A stretch of 64,000 nucleotides of DNA from Undaria pinnatifida (taxonomy: Eukaryota; Sar; Phaeophyceae; Laminariales; Alariaceae). Positions 11,051 to 22,009 of this stretch are shown here, one piece after another; the stretch's first letter is position 1; each line of letters opens with the position of its first letter. Below the pieces are notes generated by a model. That model worked only from the letters and a program-made list of their open reading frames with translations. It did not search any database and was not told the origin of the DNA. The DNA is taken from the NCBI GenBank assembly GCA_012845835.1, contig JABAKD010000030.1, positions 15,821,210-15,885,209 on the forward strand. Reading direction: 5' to 3'. A program made the translations under genes and the position numbers.

Positions 11051-12607
11051 GCTGCGCAGTACACTTCAAGCGGAATACCCCCATTAAAATGGTCGCACTA
11101 CTCATATCGTGGCCGTGTCTGAAAACGTTGAAACACTTTACCCAGTTTTTTCAAGCGCCTTGGTGTGTTATGCTGCCAGTGTGCGTGCCTGTGTGATTAC
11201 TGCAGCATAATAAGCCCACGCACGAGAACGAGTCCGACAAGAACGTCAGGCTCTCTGTCGAATCCAAGCAAACATGTTTGATCAAGAGATCGGAAACCGC
11301 CCCCACGGCCAACCGCTACACTTCGAATTATTGGCTGTGTATCGAAGGTTATTGGAAGTTATCGTCGCCGTATTATAGGTTTCGACCCTTGCTAAGATGA
11401 GATAGATGCGAGGTATTTGTATTTTGCGGCCAATGCTGCACATCTCCCATACCAGGGATTCATATATTGATGTTGGATCCTAATTTTCGGCATTGTCACT
11501 GTACACACAAAGCTGGAACAGTTGCCAACTCCACATATAGGTGTTGCGATAACCGGTCTATTTGATGGTTGGGACAAAAGGTCCCTCAGCCATTAGGACG
11601 GAGAGGCCGGCGGTAATCGTCGGCCACTAGATATTCGAGTAGCGCCAAGTAGTTTTCACGACTGTCTCCCGACAGTTCCATTCCTATTAGACTATATACC
11701 TGAAGTCAAAAATTTGATATCAGCATGATCTGAGGCAAAATGGGCAGAAGAGTTCTTTCAAACTATGTCCGAAGGCCTGCCATGGTCGATCAATGTGCTC
11801 AGCGACAGGGAGTAATGAACAGCCGCCTAATTGCTGATCACAGCGGGTTTCCGCACCCACATGTTGCTGCCAGGAAATATAGCTTTTGCAGGCGACCCAT
11901 ACATATTCCCAGCACTGCCCCCGGGAAAGGCTACGACTGAGCACCAAACAATGCAGCGTACTCGAACCTTATCGACGAGGTAGAGGGTTCTGCACCCAAT
12001 GAGGAACCAACCTTTTTCTCAAACCAGGACAATAAGATTTGATGTGCATCATGTCAAGCGCTGTGGCGTGCACCTAATACTCAATGACGTGAATACCGAT
12101 AATGGTGGGCTGCAATCCTCCCGCTGTTGGCCGGACTGTAACAAACACCTTCATCGAAAACGGCACGGTCGACGATTTGAAAACGCTGTGCAGCTCGGAA
12201 AATACACGGGGATTTCAATAATTTTTTGTTCTGGATACATCGAATTCCGGTAGCCTATATCGGTATGTTCCAAATATAATGGCATTATATTCTATACCAG
12301 TATTTTGCCGGTAGTCCCAGGATATGGGTAACGATATCTCGGAGTATCGAGCCCGTACTATCTATGATACGGTGGATGGGAACACACGCAGTACATACGA
12401 AACAGACACGAGTAGGCACATATCAGAAACATAAATGAGGGCCCAGGTGTCTGTTGCGCGAAGCGCAAATCACGGACTGCATGCGTGTTGCACCGTGCAA
12501 ATGCCGCATACGTGTTATTTCCCACCAATCCCCCTCGGAGGGACACCTGACGTCTGCCGGGGGCCGCTCTTCACGCTGGATTCGCCGGAGTCAATGCGTG
12601 CGACATA
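11051..12607. other. Element interior, nothing recognised
   Basis: No gene is supported. Short frames on both strands conflict, and no similarity to a transposase was seen. I found no counterpart for this stretch in the second copy around 60 kb. Confidence 0.5.
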
Positions 12608-13630
12608 TAGGTGATACGCGCGATCGGAGTATCACACACAATCTTGCAAATATGAGTTTCGACCAAATCTTTGATCTCACAGCTGGAGTGTATTTTAATT
12701 ATATGTGACCTAAACCTCTTGAAAACCCTTCCCCCTCCCCCTCGTTTTTTTTTTTTTTTTGCCCCGCTTATTCTTGCTCAAACGCCCCACCTAATATCAA
12801 AATCTGCCAGAGAAATAGAAACTTCCACGCACTGGATATCACCTCATTATCTTTCTAGAGCCATCCATGCCGCTGCTGTAATTCTCAGCCCCCCCCCCGC
12901 CGCCAACGCCCCCTTTTTCCCCGTCACCCCCACCATCGCCTAGACCTAGAACCACGCGTATAGCAAACCCCTACATATATGCGACCTAAAGCCCTTTCGC
13001 CCCCCCCACCCCCCCACCCATTCGAACACTCGGCCCTCTACTTACTGGTGGCACGACTAACAGGATATACAGATGTATTGGTGCATTATTTCCAATACCG
13101 TCAAATTTATCCCCTCAAAGGATGTATAGTTTCCACGCACAGATTGGGCTGCCCCGCCCGTCCCGCCCCCCCCATGATAAACTGGTGCATTCTCTCCAAA
13201 ACCGTCAGATTTGTCCCCTTGAAGGATTTGTTCTTTCCACGCACAAAAATTTAGCTGCCCCACCCGCCCCCCCCCTCTCCTGCCCCCCATCCCCGCTGCG
13301 CTTTGATCAAAACCAGCCCCCCACGTCCTTGAAAGCTCCGCCCTCCCCTCACCGGTTACTCGACTTACAGGATTCACTTGATAAACTGATGCATTTTCTT
13401 CCATGCAGCTGTCATATTTCATCCACCTCAGAAACGGGTTTTATTGTTTCCGCGCACAGACTGAATATTATCACCCTGTTGACCCTGATTGCTACACAGT
13501 AATTGCAAGGGGAGTCGCCGACCTATATCCTTAATGAGGACACACAAGCCGTAATACGCGCGACAGGAGTATCACACACAGCTTGCAAAGATGAGTTTCG
13601 ACGAAATGTTCAATATCACTGCTTGAGTTT
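12608..13630 (-). repeat. Family A element, right arm (inverted)
   Basis: The reverse complement reproduces the order seen at 7030-8065: outer end near 13628, 'tgacagctg' block, three C-rich (G-rich on minus) spacer/unit pairs, GGTCTAGGCGATGG block, second unit class, and a partial inner end at 12608-12693. A poly-T run (12747-12760) and several long C tracts mark the spacers. Confidence 0.85.
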
Positions 13631-13639
13631 TTTTTTTTA

Positions 13640-15115
13640 TAATACAGGTGAATTTACGCCCAAAAGTCACATGATTGACCACAGGCACTTAGTGTAGACG
13701 TATACAACGTACAGCAATATTTTTGCGATATAGGCATGATTGAACGGAAACCACGCAACTAGTATCTACTATCTAAGAGCGTTTAGACGACCTGTATGGT
13801 GTGTTACGCTGACATCGATATCAACAACGTGTTTCATTGGTTTCTCTCCGCGGAAAACGATGCCGGGCGTGAAAAATATAATTTGCGCGCAACACTTCGT
13901 TCGGCGCCTGTGACGCACCAGGGCATACACGTGTTGAAACAATGTTAACGAAGTAGTTACGCTGGTGATTTGTTTCTGGTCGGAAGTGCTGTTTGACGTA
14001 GCAAGCGATAGAAGGTGGACGTTGAGCGTTGCCCGCCGCGCACCGTATTCTTGTCCGCACATGTTTCTCGGCAGAGGTGGCCATTTAGGTTTGGGCACCG
14101 TTTTGTCTTCGCCGAAGGTTGTAGACACACGTCACGCCTGCATCGCGATGGACACATTTTATGTGTCTAACGCACTTGGTCAAGCGGCGTATATTGGCGT
14201 GAATGCTTTGCTCCGACGGATCTTACCGGGCGGGTGGCTTTCGACGGACCTCCGGTGGCCCTCTGGAACCAGGCACGCCGACCACGACCACCCCCATGTT
14301 TACCCGCCTTCCGGTTCCTATCTTAATTAATAGGCGCAACAAACACTCGAGCCATTACCAATACCCTGGTAGAAAATTGACGCAACGAAATCTATGAGTT
14401 CTACTTGTATTTTCGGTTTTCGATGTTCGGAGGCAGCGTGGCAAAACTCGAGCCGTTACTGATGTACGTTTTAGGAGCGTGGAGTAGCCTACACTACAGT
14501 ATTTTGGTGTTCTGGTGTGATCTTGGTCGTAGCTTGTGGTGGACCGTTGGCCGCAACCCGTACGCTGTACGTCGTTGATGCTTTACACGTTTCAAATGAA
14601 TGTATTTCGATAGGAGGTAAAAACAAATACGGTGTACCATAATACCGTAAAACGTTGTCGATCGGGCGATATTTCCGGTATTGGTATACTTTGAACTGCA
14701 GCTATATCGACACCGTCGTCCCTTTTTGTTGTAGTTTTAGTACGACCATATCGATGCCGTTTAAAAGGCAAACCCGGTACGGTACGATTCCAGTATCTAT
14801 TTTTTCGACGAAACGCCGCGCGAGCGTACCACCGGATAAATACAAGGGGGGCGGCGGGAGGCAACAGTTGCAATTAAACAAAACATTGCGCTGCAAGTGA
14901 TGGAATTCCAAGGGTTGATAGCGAAACCAGTTGCAAATATTTCGCGCCGGATTAATGATCCGAGGACTACATATGTCCTCTGGACTGTAGGCTTGTTGGT
15001 TGCTAGTGATTCGTGCAGAGTTGCCAACCCGGTGGTGGAGAAACCTCGAACTATGGTACACCTGGATTAGGCTATTACTTCGAAGTATACCTGGTACAGA
15101 TATATTACGAAAAAA
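13640..15115. other. Intergenic DNA without a recognised gene
   Basis: Several frames of 60-120 codons overlap on both strands around 13770-14330 and none shows a domain. The longest minus frame (to 15217) runs into the family A repeat and is discounted. Confidence 0.5.
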
Positions 15116-15118
15116 AAA

Positions 15119-16160
15119 ATACACTGCAGCTGTGACATCGAAGATTTGGTCGATACTCATCTTTGCAAGCTGTGTGTAATACTCCAATCGCGCGTATAAC
15201 GGGTTGTGTGTCCTCATTTTAAAGATAAAGGCCGGCGGCTCACCTTGGAACTACAGTGTAGCTTGTACCAGGCTCAACAGGGTAATGTTAGTCAGTCTGT
15301 GCGCGGAAACCACAAACCCGTTTCTGAGAGGGACAAATCTGACAGCTGTGGAAGGAAATGCGTCAGCCTATCAAGTGTATGCTGTAAGTGGTATAACCGG
15401 TGAGGGGAGGGCGGAGTTCTTAAGGGCGTGGGTGTCTGGGTTTGATCAAGAGGGAGCGGGGGGGGGGGGGGGCGGGCGGGGCAACTTAATCTAGATGCGC
15501 GAAAACAATAAATCTTTCAAAGGAGGAAGTCTCACGGTTGTGGAAGGAATGCATCAGTTTATCATGTAGACTATATCCTGTAGTTCGTACAACCAGCGAG
15601 GAGAGGGCGGACTGTTAGAAGGGTTGGGGGAGGTGGAGGGGGAGGGGAAGGGGGGGGCGGGGGAAGGGGGAAGGGGATTTCCAACAGCTTTAGGTCGCAT
15701 AGACGTAAGGACTTGTTATACACGTGGTGCTAAGTCTAGGCGATGGTTCGGGTGGTGGGGAAGGAGGGGGCGTTTGGGGCGGGGGGAATTGGAGCTACGG
15801 CATTGATGAATAGAAATACAATGAGGTGGTATTAACTGCGTGGTAGTGTTCATTACTCTGGTATTTTTTTTTTAGGTAAGGTGTTTGAACAAAAGGGAAC
15901 CTGGGGGGGGAATTAAAGGGGGGATAAATTGGAGCTACAGCGTAGATGGCTAGAAAGATATTGAGGTGATGTCAGCTGCCTGGTAGTGTATCTTAGTATA
16001 GCAGAAATTGATTTTAGTTAGGGTGTTTGAACAAGAGGGATCGGGGGGGGACGCGGGACGGGCGGGACAACTCAATATGTGCGCGGAGACTATAAATGGT
16101 TCACGGGGACAAATGTGACGGTTGTAGATGGAATGCATCAGTTTATGTCACCTCCCTGGT
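15119..16160 (+). repeat. Family A element copy
   Basis: The outer end starts ACACTGCAGCTGTGACATCG and is followed by the standard blocks, a G tract at about 15461-15473, a further unit at 15500-15600, a long G-rich stretch, and two copies of the second unit class at about 15780-16030. It closes with a GTGCGCGGAGACTATAAA unit at about 16080. No inner end copy was seen, unlike at 7030 and 20460. Confidence 0.82.
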
Positions 16161-16665
16161 ATTATTGTTGATTGCTGTAGCAGATTTGGTGTTATGTGTG
16201 GTATAGAATATTTTTTAGGTGTGGTATACAATGTGTTATAGCTTTGTGGTGTGTGGTTGTTCATGGATCGCCAGATAGAACACTTCAATCCATAGGTATC
16301 AGATATATACCACATGTCGAGCCACAACAGAGCCAGTAACATTTCTCAGAGCAGAACTACCTATAATACCGCATGTATCTGATGTGTGATTTAGACATAA
16401 TACATTGCCAAGGGATGTATTTTTGGCGATTGTAGCGGGTCAGGTCACATGATGACCAATAATATACAAACACCGTGCGAAGTGTGAAGCGATGGATAGT
16501 ATATGACCGATCAGTGTTTACATGTCTCTACATTATTACTCAGATATCCATGCATGTGCAAACATCAAGCTGAAGAGTTTTTTTTCTTATCGAACGCAAA
16601 CGTTGGCGGATGTTGGCGTCTGGGTAACGTAAAAAACGCACGAGTCATCCCATGCACTAGGAGTG
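16161..16665. other. Family A downstream tail and intergenic DNA
   Basis: The first ~180 bp (CACCTCCCTGGTA, TTTTTTAGGTGTGGTA, ATAGGTA-c-at words) is loosely similar to 21795-21990, so the element family may extend this far. No gene was seen. Confidence 0.45.
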
Positions 16666-16667
16666 CA

Positions 16668-16895
16668 GCAGATCGTGAGGAGAGTCTTAGCTCCTGACAC
16701 GAAGAGCTCAATATCTCACCAGAGAACGGACTTAGAAAACACTCGTTCACACGCAATCCGACCAACATTCTTTGCCCTGGTCCGACAAGAGATATACTTG
16801 TTGTGCAGCGATGGTGACACGCTAACGTATAGTTCCTTGCGGATATCAACCGGAAATAAACTTTGGCCAACCAAAGTAACCCTATCGTCGGGTCA
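16668..16895 (+). repeat. Interspersed repeat family C, copy 1
   Basis: Landmarks shared with copies at 37850 and 47725 are CTTAGCTCC, CTCAATATCTCACCAGA-AC, a 'cgttcgc-cg-aatccgacca' block and a closing CCGG-AAA-ACTTTGGCC-AA segment. Divergence is high, and the open frames over it are not supported as genes. Confidence 0.7.
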
Positions 16896-16899
16896 CTCT

Positions 16900-17930
16900 C
16901 GCACGGTATTCAATAGGACATCCAAGAGTGGCGGACGTTAGCACAACATTAGGTACCCACAGGTACGGGCGACCCGTGACAAGGCCAACCCCAGCGCCTT
17001 TAACCCCTCTAGAACTCCACCCACTCTTCATTGAGATCAACATACGCGAAATCAGCCTGAATCGATTGAATTGGTAAAATGGGTAACATCTACAGTGGGC
17101 TATGCATGGCTTTTGTAGTCGCGAGACATGCCCAGTTGACCGCTCTTAACTCCCGAATGATCTTGCTTAGTGGAGGTACGTGTCTTTTAGCCCGGGGTCC
17201 TCACTACCGTATTGCGTTCGAGCGTACAACCCCTCCCGCTGCCGTCGCCTTCGTTGGGGTAGCAGCTAGTACCGGTGCGTGTAGACTGAACACTGCTTTT
17301 CTGCAGCTCGTGTTCCACGGAGGCATGTTCTCAAGTTCTGTGGCGAAACGGAATGTCGGTGGACATACACTAAACATTTAACTATTTCCGTATTACTTGT
17401 ACCAGCCATGCAAAGTAATAGTAGTCCCTGCTCGTCTTGTCGTTGCTGCGTGGAAGTTCTTGGAACCGTGTCCCGGCATGCGTGTCGCGTGTCCCGGCAT
17501 ACGTGCCACGTGTCCCGGCATACGTGTCACAGAACGGTAATCGATCTGTCCGAGTTTGCTGACAAGGAAGAGATATGACAAAAAGTAATCAGAGTGTTCG
17601 AGCATAACCAGTCACACAGCGAAGCCTGGCGCTGGAAGGGCGGTCTGTTGTGGCGTATCAAAAATGGGTTTGCAGAAGGACTGCGGGACACGAAATACGT
17701 AGCTATGGATCAGGATCGAAACAATCTACTACTGCGCTAGTAGTTGTCCTGCCCTGGAAGGTATGGTAGAGGTCAACGTACGTAAAGGTGCAGTAATAGT
17801 GTTCGACACTCGGTGCGTTCTGATGACTACTGTTTTCACCTAGGGGCGACGCCAGTAAAACACGTGAGTCTCGGTTCGTTTCTTTGGCAAGGATAACGCA
17901 TTTTGATTTTTGTCCATCCCGTTAAATATC
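16900..17930. other. Intergenic DNA without a recognised gene
   Basis: A 100-codon plus-strand frame (17079-17381) has no recognisable domain. The 21 bp minisatellite at 17467 is listed separately. Confidence 0.5.
17467..17529. repeat. 21 bp minisatellite, 3 copies
   Basis: Three near-perfect copies of CGTGTCCCGGCATACGTGYC(A/G) occur head to tail. A single related CATGCCGGGACAT-type word occurs near 9512 on the other strand. Confidence 0.9.
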
Positions 17931-17934
17931 CTCG

Positions 17935-18035
17935 CACTACTCAGGCGATCCCAAACAGTAGTAACTCAGATCCGGGGTCACACAGCGGGCCTTCCTCCTC
18001 CCTCCCCACCACTGCTGTCCGTGCCTTGGTTTTTA
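17935..18035 (-). mobile_element. SINE-1 body fragment
   Basis: The block AGTAACTCAGATCCGGGGTC, then CACAGCGGGCC, CCTCCTCC, and a CCGTGCCTT end matches the 3' body of the full-length SINE-1 copies at 59.2 and 59.85 kb in the same orientation. The tRNA-like head is missing. Confidence 0.65.
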
Positions 18036-18066
18036 CACCAATATTAGTTCAGCTCGTTCGTCACTC

Positions 18067-18390
18067 GTGGACTCGCGTCGAACCATAATCGTTTTTCCCA
18101 TAGTTCTACATAACGCACACTATTCAAACGTAAAAAAAAACTGCCGTTGTCCTTGGTGTATGTATACATTCCGTTTTGACCCGGCCGAATGGGCACGTCA
18201 CAGTACCAAAGCGCATCCAGGTCTTAGTGCAAAGGCGTATTTTACCAAGTTGGTAGTTTACCACATGCCCGTGAACGACTGTCGATATCTCCGCTGGCCG
18301 AATATTTTGAACAGGACGTGTTGTATCAGGGACGAAGCAAATACCAAGCAGTGGCTGACAAATCGTACTCTTCTTTTGGTTTCACGATGA
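18067..18390 (+). CDS. Hypothetical ORF with a C2H2-like zinc-finger motif, 107 aa
   Basis: An ATG-initiated frame contains CPWC followed 13 residues later by H-x4-H (residues ~29-51), with aromatic residues near the usual finger core positions. The spacing is one residue longer than the classical CX2CX12HX3-5H finger. The frame begins next to a SINE-1 fragment. It may be an exon of a DNA-binding or transposon protein, or a chance motif. No neighbour helps to decide. Confidence 0.25.
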   Translation: MDSRRTIIVFPIVLHNAHYSNVKKNCRCPWCMYTFRFDPAEWARHSTKAHPGLSAKAYFTKLVVYHMPVNDCRYLRWPNILNRTCCIRDEANTKQWLTNRTLLLVSR

Positions 18391-18432
18391 CAAACGACTA
18401 TTCTGCTGGTCTTTCGTTTAGCACGCAGGTAA

Positions 18433-18618
18433 TCAGATCAAAATGTGCGTGAATTCGGGCGTACTGAGAACGCTCACCGTCGAAGTGCCATCGTCCCAGA
18501 GTTGAAGAACGCAGTTCTTGACTTCAATGAATGGGGTGTCTGCAAAAGGCAACGCCACTGTGAACTGGCACGACAGCTGCGCAGGGGTGAATTCGGGTGT
18601 CTTGATTCGATTACGCAA
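18433..18618 (-). pseudogene. Coding-like exon or gene fragment, ~60 aa
   Basis: The minus strand reads a compact, protein-like segment rich in beta-favouring residues (core VALPFADTPFIEVKNCVLQL, then DDGTSTVSV), bracketed by two TPEFT words. It ends at a stop and has no ATG start, so it would have to be an exon or a broken gene. The codons look more gene-like than the surroundings. I do not recognise the family; a secreted beta-sandwich or repeat protein is possible. Confidence 0.3.
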
Positions 18619-18639
18619 ACGTTGTGTGTGCGATGAGTG

Positions 18640-19910
18640 GTCTGCGAGTGAACGTGGGCCTCTCGCTACGATGGTGCGAGTGGTGATGTAGATTAGGGGA
18701 CTAAAAGACCGTTGGTTGGGGCAGCACGCGGGCTAAACATACGCAGGTCTACACATGTACTGCCGAAATATTAAAGTGATGTAGACTACACAGAGTAGGA
18801 GTGGTTTCGATGGTATCCCATGCTCCAATACCCTTATTTAGTCTCCATATGACACCGTAAAACTTTTTGTGTGTATTTTTTTCGTGTGTGTATAGACTAG
18901 ACTATATCACATCCTCTACATTTCACCATTTTTTTTCGGCAGAAAGAAAACAAGCGTAAACAGGAAATGGTTCAGATTCCTGATGCATCACGTACTTTTC
19001 AAGGGGACGTTGCGTCAAAACATACGTACGGGTCAGCATTTTGATGGCTGTTTATCCGGCTCTCTAAACGCCGTGCAGTGTTTATCGTGCACATCCGTCT
19101 GGCATTATTTTTCGGCGGATAAACATCAACATTGCGTTGTACAAAGAAGTTTAAACCAAGAGGTAGACAGCAATTGTAAACCTGGTGACAGGAGATGCGG
19201 TAGCTCTTCAAACCGACTAGAAAACTTCAGAACAACTGAATACCGCGCGCAGAAAATATCATTCAACGTAATACTACATTGGCACTGCTTCAGTTGTGTA
19301 AATATTTGACGTTCATACAGCAGAATATTTTCTGCGGGGTATATTTGAATAGCCAGTTCTTGACTACGAAAATTCCTAGATACGTTGACTGACGTAGTGC
19401 AGCTCTAACAACCCTGTGGAATAGAGCGTGCACGCTGTACGTATTTTCACCGTTTGGTCGAGCAGAGAGTGGAAACCGTTAGGTTTGACAACATGGTTTG
19501 GTACCAGAGTCATGTACATCAATCCCTCGAATGGTTGCGCGGACGACGTATTTGTCATACGTATGGCCCGTTTTGTCCGTGACTGACAAATATATTGGCT
19601 CTTTCTGCATATTTTCTTTGGTATTCACGTTGTTCGTACGAGTAGCAACGATAGGGTACACACAGCGTGTATATCTAAGGTTTCTCCTATATTGGGGTGG
19701 AGTAGTACACACTAGCTACAGTAGAGATGTTAGATGTGGTCCCACTCGTTGGTTCAGAGATAGATGCGGCAAGGAAACATAGGCTTTCACCCATAATGCA
19801 GTACAACAGTATAGTAGTACACACTATTCACAGTGGAGATGTTGGATTGTATCAGCATTTTGTCAAATTTCGATCATATGGCGGGACAGGTTTGGGGGAC
19901 TTTAATTACG
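18640..19910. other. Intergenic DNA without a recognised gene
   Basis: Short frames only. Two copies of a 'tagtagtacacactagctacagt' / 'tagtagtacacactattcacagt' block, each followed by GGAGATGTT-like sequence, lie about 120 bp apart (near 19705 and 19813), a small local duplication. Confidence 0.5.
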
Positions 19911-19911
19911 C

Positions 19912-20275
19912 CGGTCGCCCCTGTGGCGTATCAGGTTATCCTCGAGCCTGGTATAGGTCAGATTCGTGATTCTGAATCCCCCCTAGTGCATACGTACTCA
20001 CTTGTATAAATTCGTGGGGACTTTTCTTGTTCACATTTGACTTGCGGAAATCGCGAGAGCGTGGGTTAGCAACACTCGATGAAAAATCGACGAGCAGTGG
20101 GATTGCTGAACCCTATTCGCGATAAAAGTTGAAGGCAAGAAGCGGGGGGGAGAAGGGACGACACCTGTGACCACGGCTTGTCCAGAAGCTGGAAAGTAAA
20201 AGTGTGAGAAGAAGATAAAAAGAAAAAAAGTGTGAGGAAAAAAAAAAAGAAACGCAGGCGACGCCTGCGAAAAAA
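19912..20275 (+). mobile_element. tRNA-derived SINE-2 copy
   Basis: The head reads GGTCGCCCCTGTGGCGTATC (box A-like TGGCGTATCAG), followed by a decayed box B. The body (CTTGCGGAAATCGCGAGAGC, AACACTCGATGAAAAATCGA, GACGAGCAGTGGGATTGCTG, GACCACGGCTTGTCCAGAAG) matches 36690-37020 in reverse almost base for base. The 3' end is A-rich (20215-20255). Confidence 0.82.
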
Positions 20276-20459
20276 TAGTAAACCCTCATGTTTCGCAGTT
20301 TTCCTTTTTTCGGATTCATCATACAACGTGGGGAATCGGTTCTGCAGCTGGTTTGAACTGCGAAAATACCTCTTCGCAATCAAAACCTGGCTCCAAACAG
20401 CTTCTTGCATTGGACGCGGGCGTATCGTGTCCACGCCATCCTTATTATAAAAATTCAAT

Positions 20460-21800
20460 TACACTCCAGCTAGCTGTGAGATCGAAGATTTTGTCGAAAC
20501 TCATCTTTGCAAGCTGTGTGTGATACTCCGATCGCGCGTATTACGGGTTGTGTGTCCTCATTAAGGATATAGGTCGGCGACTCCCCTTACAGCTACAGTG
20601 TAGCTATCAGGGTCAACAGGGTGATGTTAGTCAGTCTGTGCGCGGAAACTATAAAAACCGTTTCTGAGGGGGACAAAATCTGACAGCTGTGGACGGAAAT
20701 GCATCAGTTTATCAAGTGAATATACGATAAGTCGAACATCCGGTTGGGAGAGGGCGGAGGTTTTCAGGACGTGAGGGCCTGATTTTGAACAAAAGGGGGG
20801 CAGTAGGGGGAGATGGGGGGAAGGGGACGGGTGGGGCAGGTCAATTAGTGCGTGAACTAGAAATCCTTCTTGTGGGGGAGGGGGGGGGGGGGTGGCGGGG
20901 GGGGAGGTGGGCGGGGGGGAAGGGATTTAGGTCGCGTAGATGTAGGGGTTTGCTATACGCGTGGTGCTGGGTCTAGGTGATGATGCGGGTAGTGGGGAAG
21001 GAGGGGGCGATGGGGACGGGGGTGGGTGGGAATTGCAGCAGCGACATGGACGGCTCTAAAACGATAACGAGGCGATATCTTGGGCGTGGAAGTGTTTATT
21101 GCTCTGGCGGATTTCGATATCAGGTGGGGCGTTTAAGCAAGAGAAAGCGAGGAAAATAATTAAAAAAATATATGCTGGGGAGGGGGGGGGAGAGGGGGGG
21201 GGGGAGGGGGGGGGTTCAAGAGGTTTAGGTCACATATAATATTGAAATACACTCCAGCTATGAGATCAAGGATTTGTTCGACTCTGATCTTCGCAACATT
21301 GTGTGTGATCCTCCGATCGCGCGTACTAATCATATATGTAGGGGCTTGCTATACGCGCGGTGCTGGGTCTAGGCGATGGGTGCGGGGTGTGGGGAAGGAG
21401 GGGGCGTTGGAGGGGGGGGGAGGGGGATGAAATGAAAGCTACGTCACGGATGGCTAGAAAGATAATGACGTAATATCAATTGCATATAATTGTTTTGTCT
21501 CTGGCCGATTTCGATTGTAAGGGGGGCGTTTGCACAAACTGGGCGGGGAACAAATGGGGGGGGGGGGGGAGGGCGGAGATGCGTTGGAGCTACGGTATGG
21601 ACGACGAGATGGATAATGAGATGATATCTGCTGGCTGTAAGTGTTTACTACTCTGTAGATTTTGAATTCAGGTGGGGCGTTTGAACAAGAGGGATCGGGG
21701 GGGGGGGGGGGGGTGGGCGGGGGGGGGGGGGCACTTCAATATGTGCGCAGAAACTATAACCGCTTAAAGGAGACGAATATGACGGTTGCAGCAAGAAGAC
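20460..21800 (+). repeat. Family A element, longest copy
   Basis: It contains the outer end (with a 4 bp TAGC insertion in the CAGCTGTGAG motif), very long G tracts (about 20879-20900, 21180-21215, 21700-21731), the GGTCTAGGTGATG block and a second unit class. The inner end copy at 21249-21330 is followed by a second round of the same blocks ('gggtctaggcgatggg' at 21365, second unit classes at about 21430 and 21590, a GTGCGCAGAAACTATAA unit at 21740). The copy is therefore internally duplicated. Confidence 0.82.
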
Positions 21801-22009
21801 ACCCCTTTATATCACCCGCCTGGTAATGTTTGTTATTCTAGAAGGGTTGATGTTGCATGTAGTATGCAACCCAGTTCTTAGGTGTAGTAAAGAACGTGTT
21901 AATAGCTTCATAATAAGGTACAAGGATCGAAAGATAAAATATTTCAAGCGATAGGTACAATCATGTAGATACCATTATTTTCTGACATCGCTAGTTATAA
22001 GAAAGAGAT

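Larger units (their letters stand above)
7030..13630. mobile_element. 6.6 kb unit bounded by ~1 kb inverted family A repeats
   Basis: The left arm (7030-8065) and the reverse complement of the right arm (12608-13630) run collinearly: outer end, 'tctgacagctgtgg' block, G-rich tandem units, GGTCTAGGCGATGG block, a second unit class, then an inner partial copy of the outer end. The arms point outward as terminal inverted repeats would. The interior has no recognisable transposase; it contains a segment repeated at 56.1-59.1 kb and a tRNA-like insertion. It is either a large non-autonomous DNA transposon or two independent A insertions in opposite orientation. Confidence 0.5.

Noticed and set aside
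14702-15217. 171-codon minus-strand ORF
   Set aside because: Its first ~35 codons are the family A end, and the rest has no recognisable protein similarity.
15119-21800. LTR retrotransposon bounded by the direct family A copies at 15119 and 20460
   Set aside because: The family also occurs inverted and as isolated ends, and the 4.3 kb between has no gag or pol similarity.
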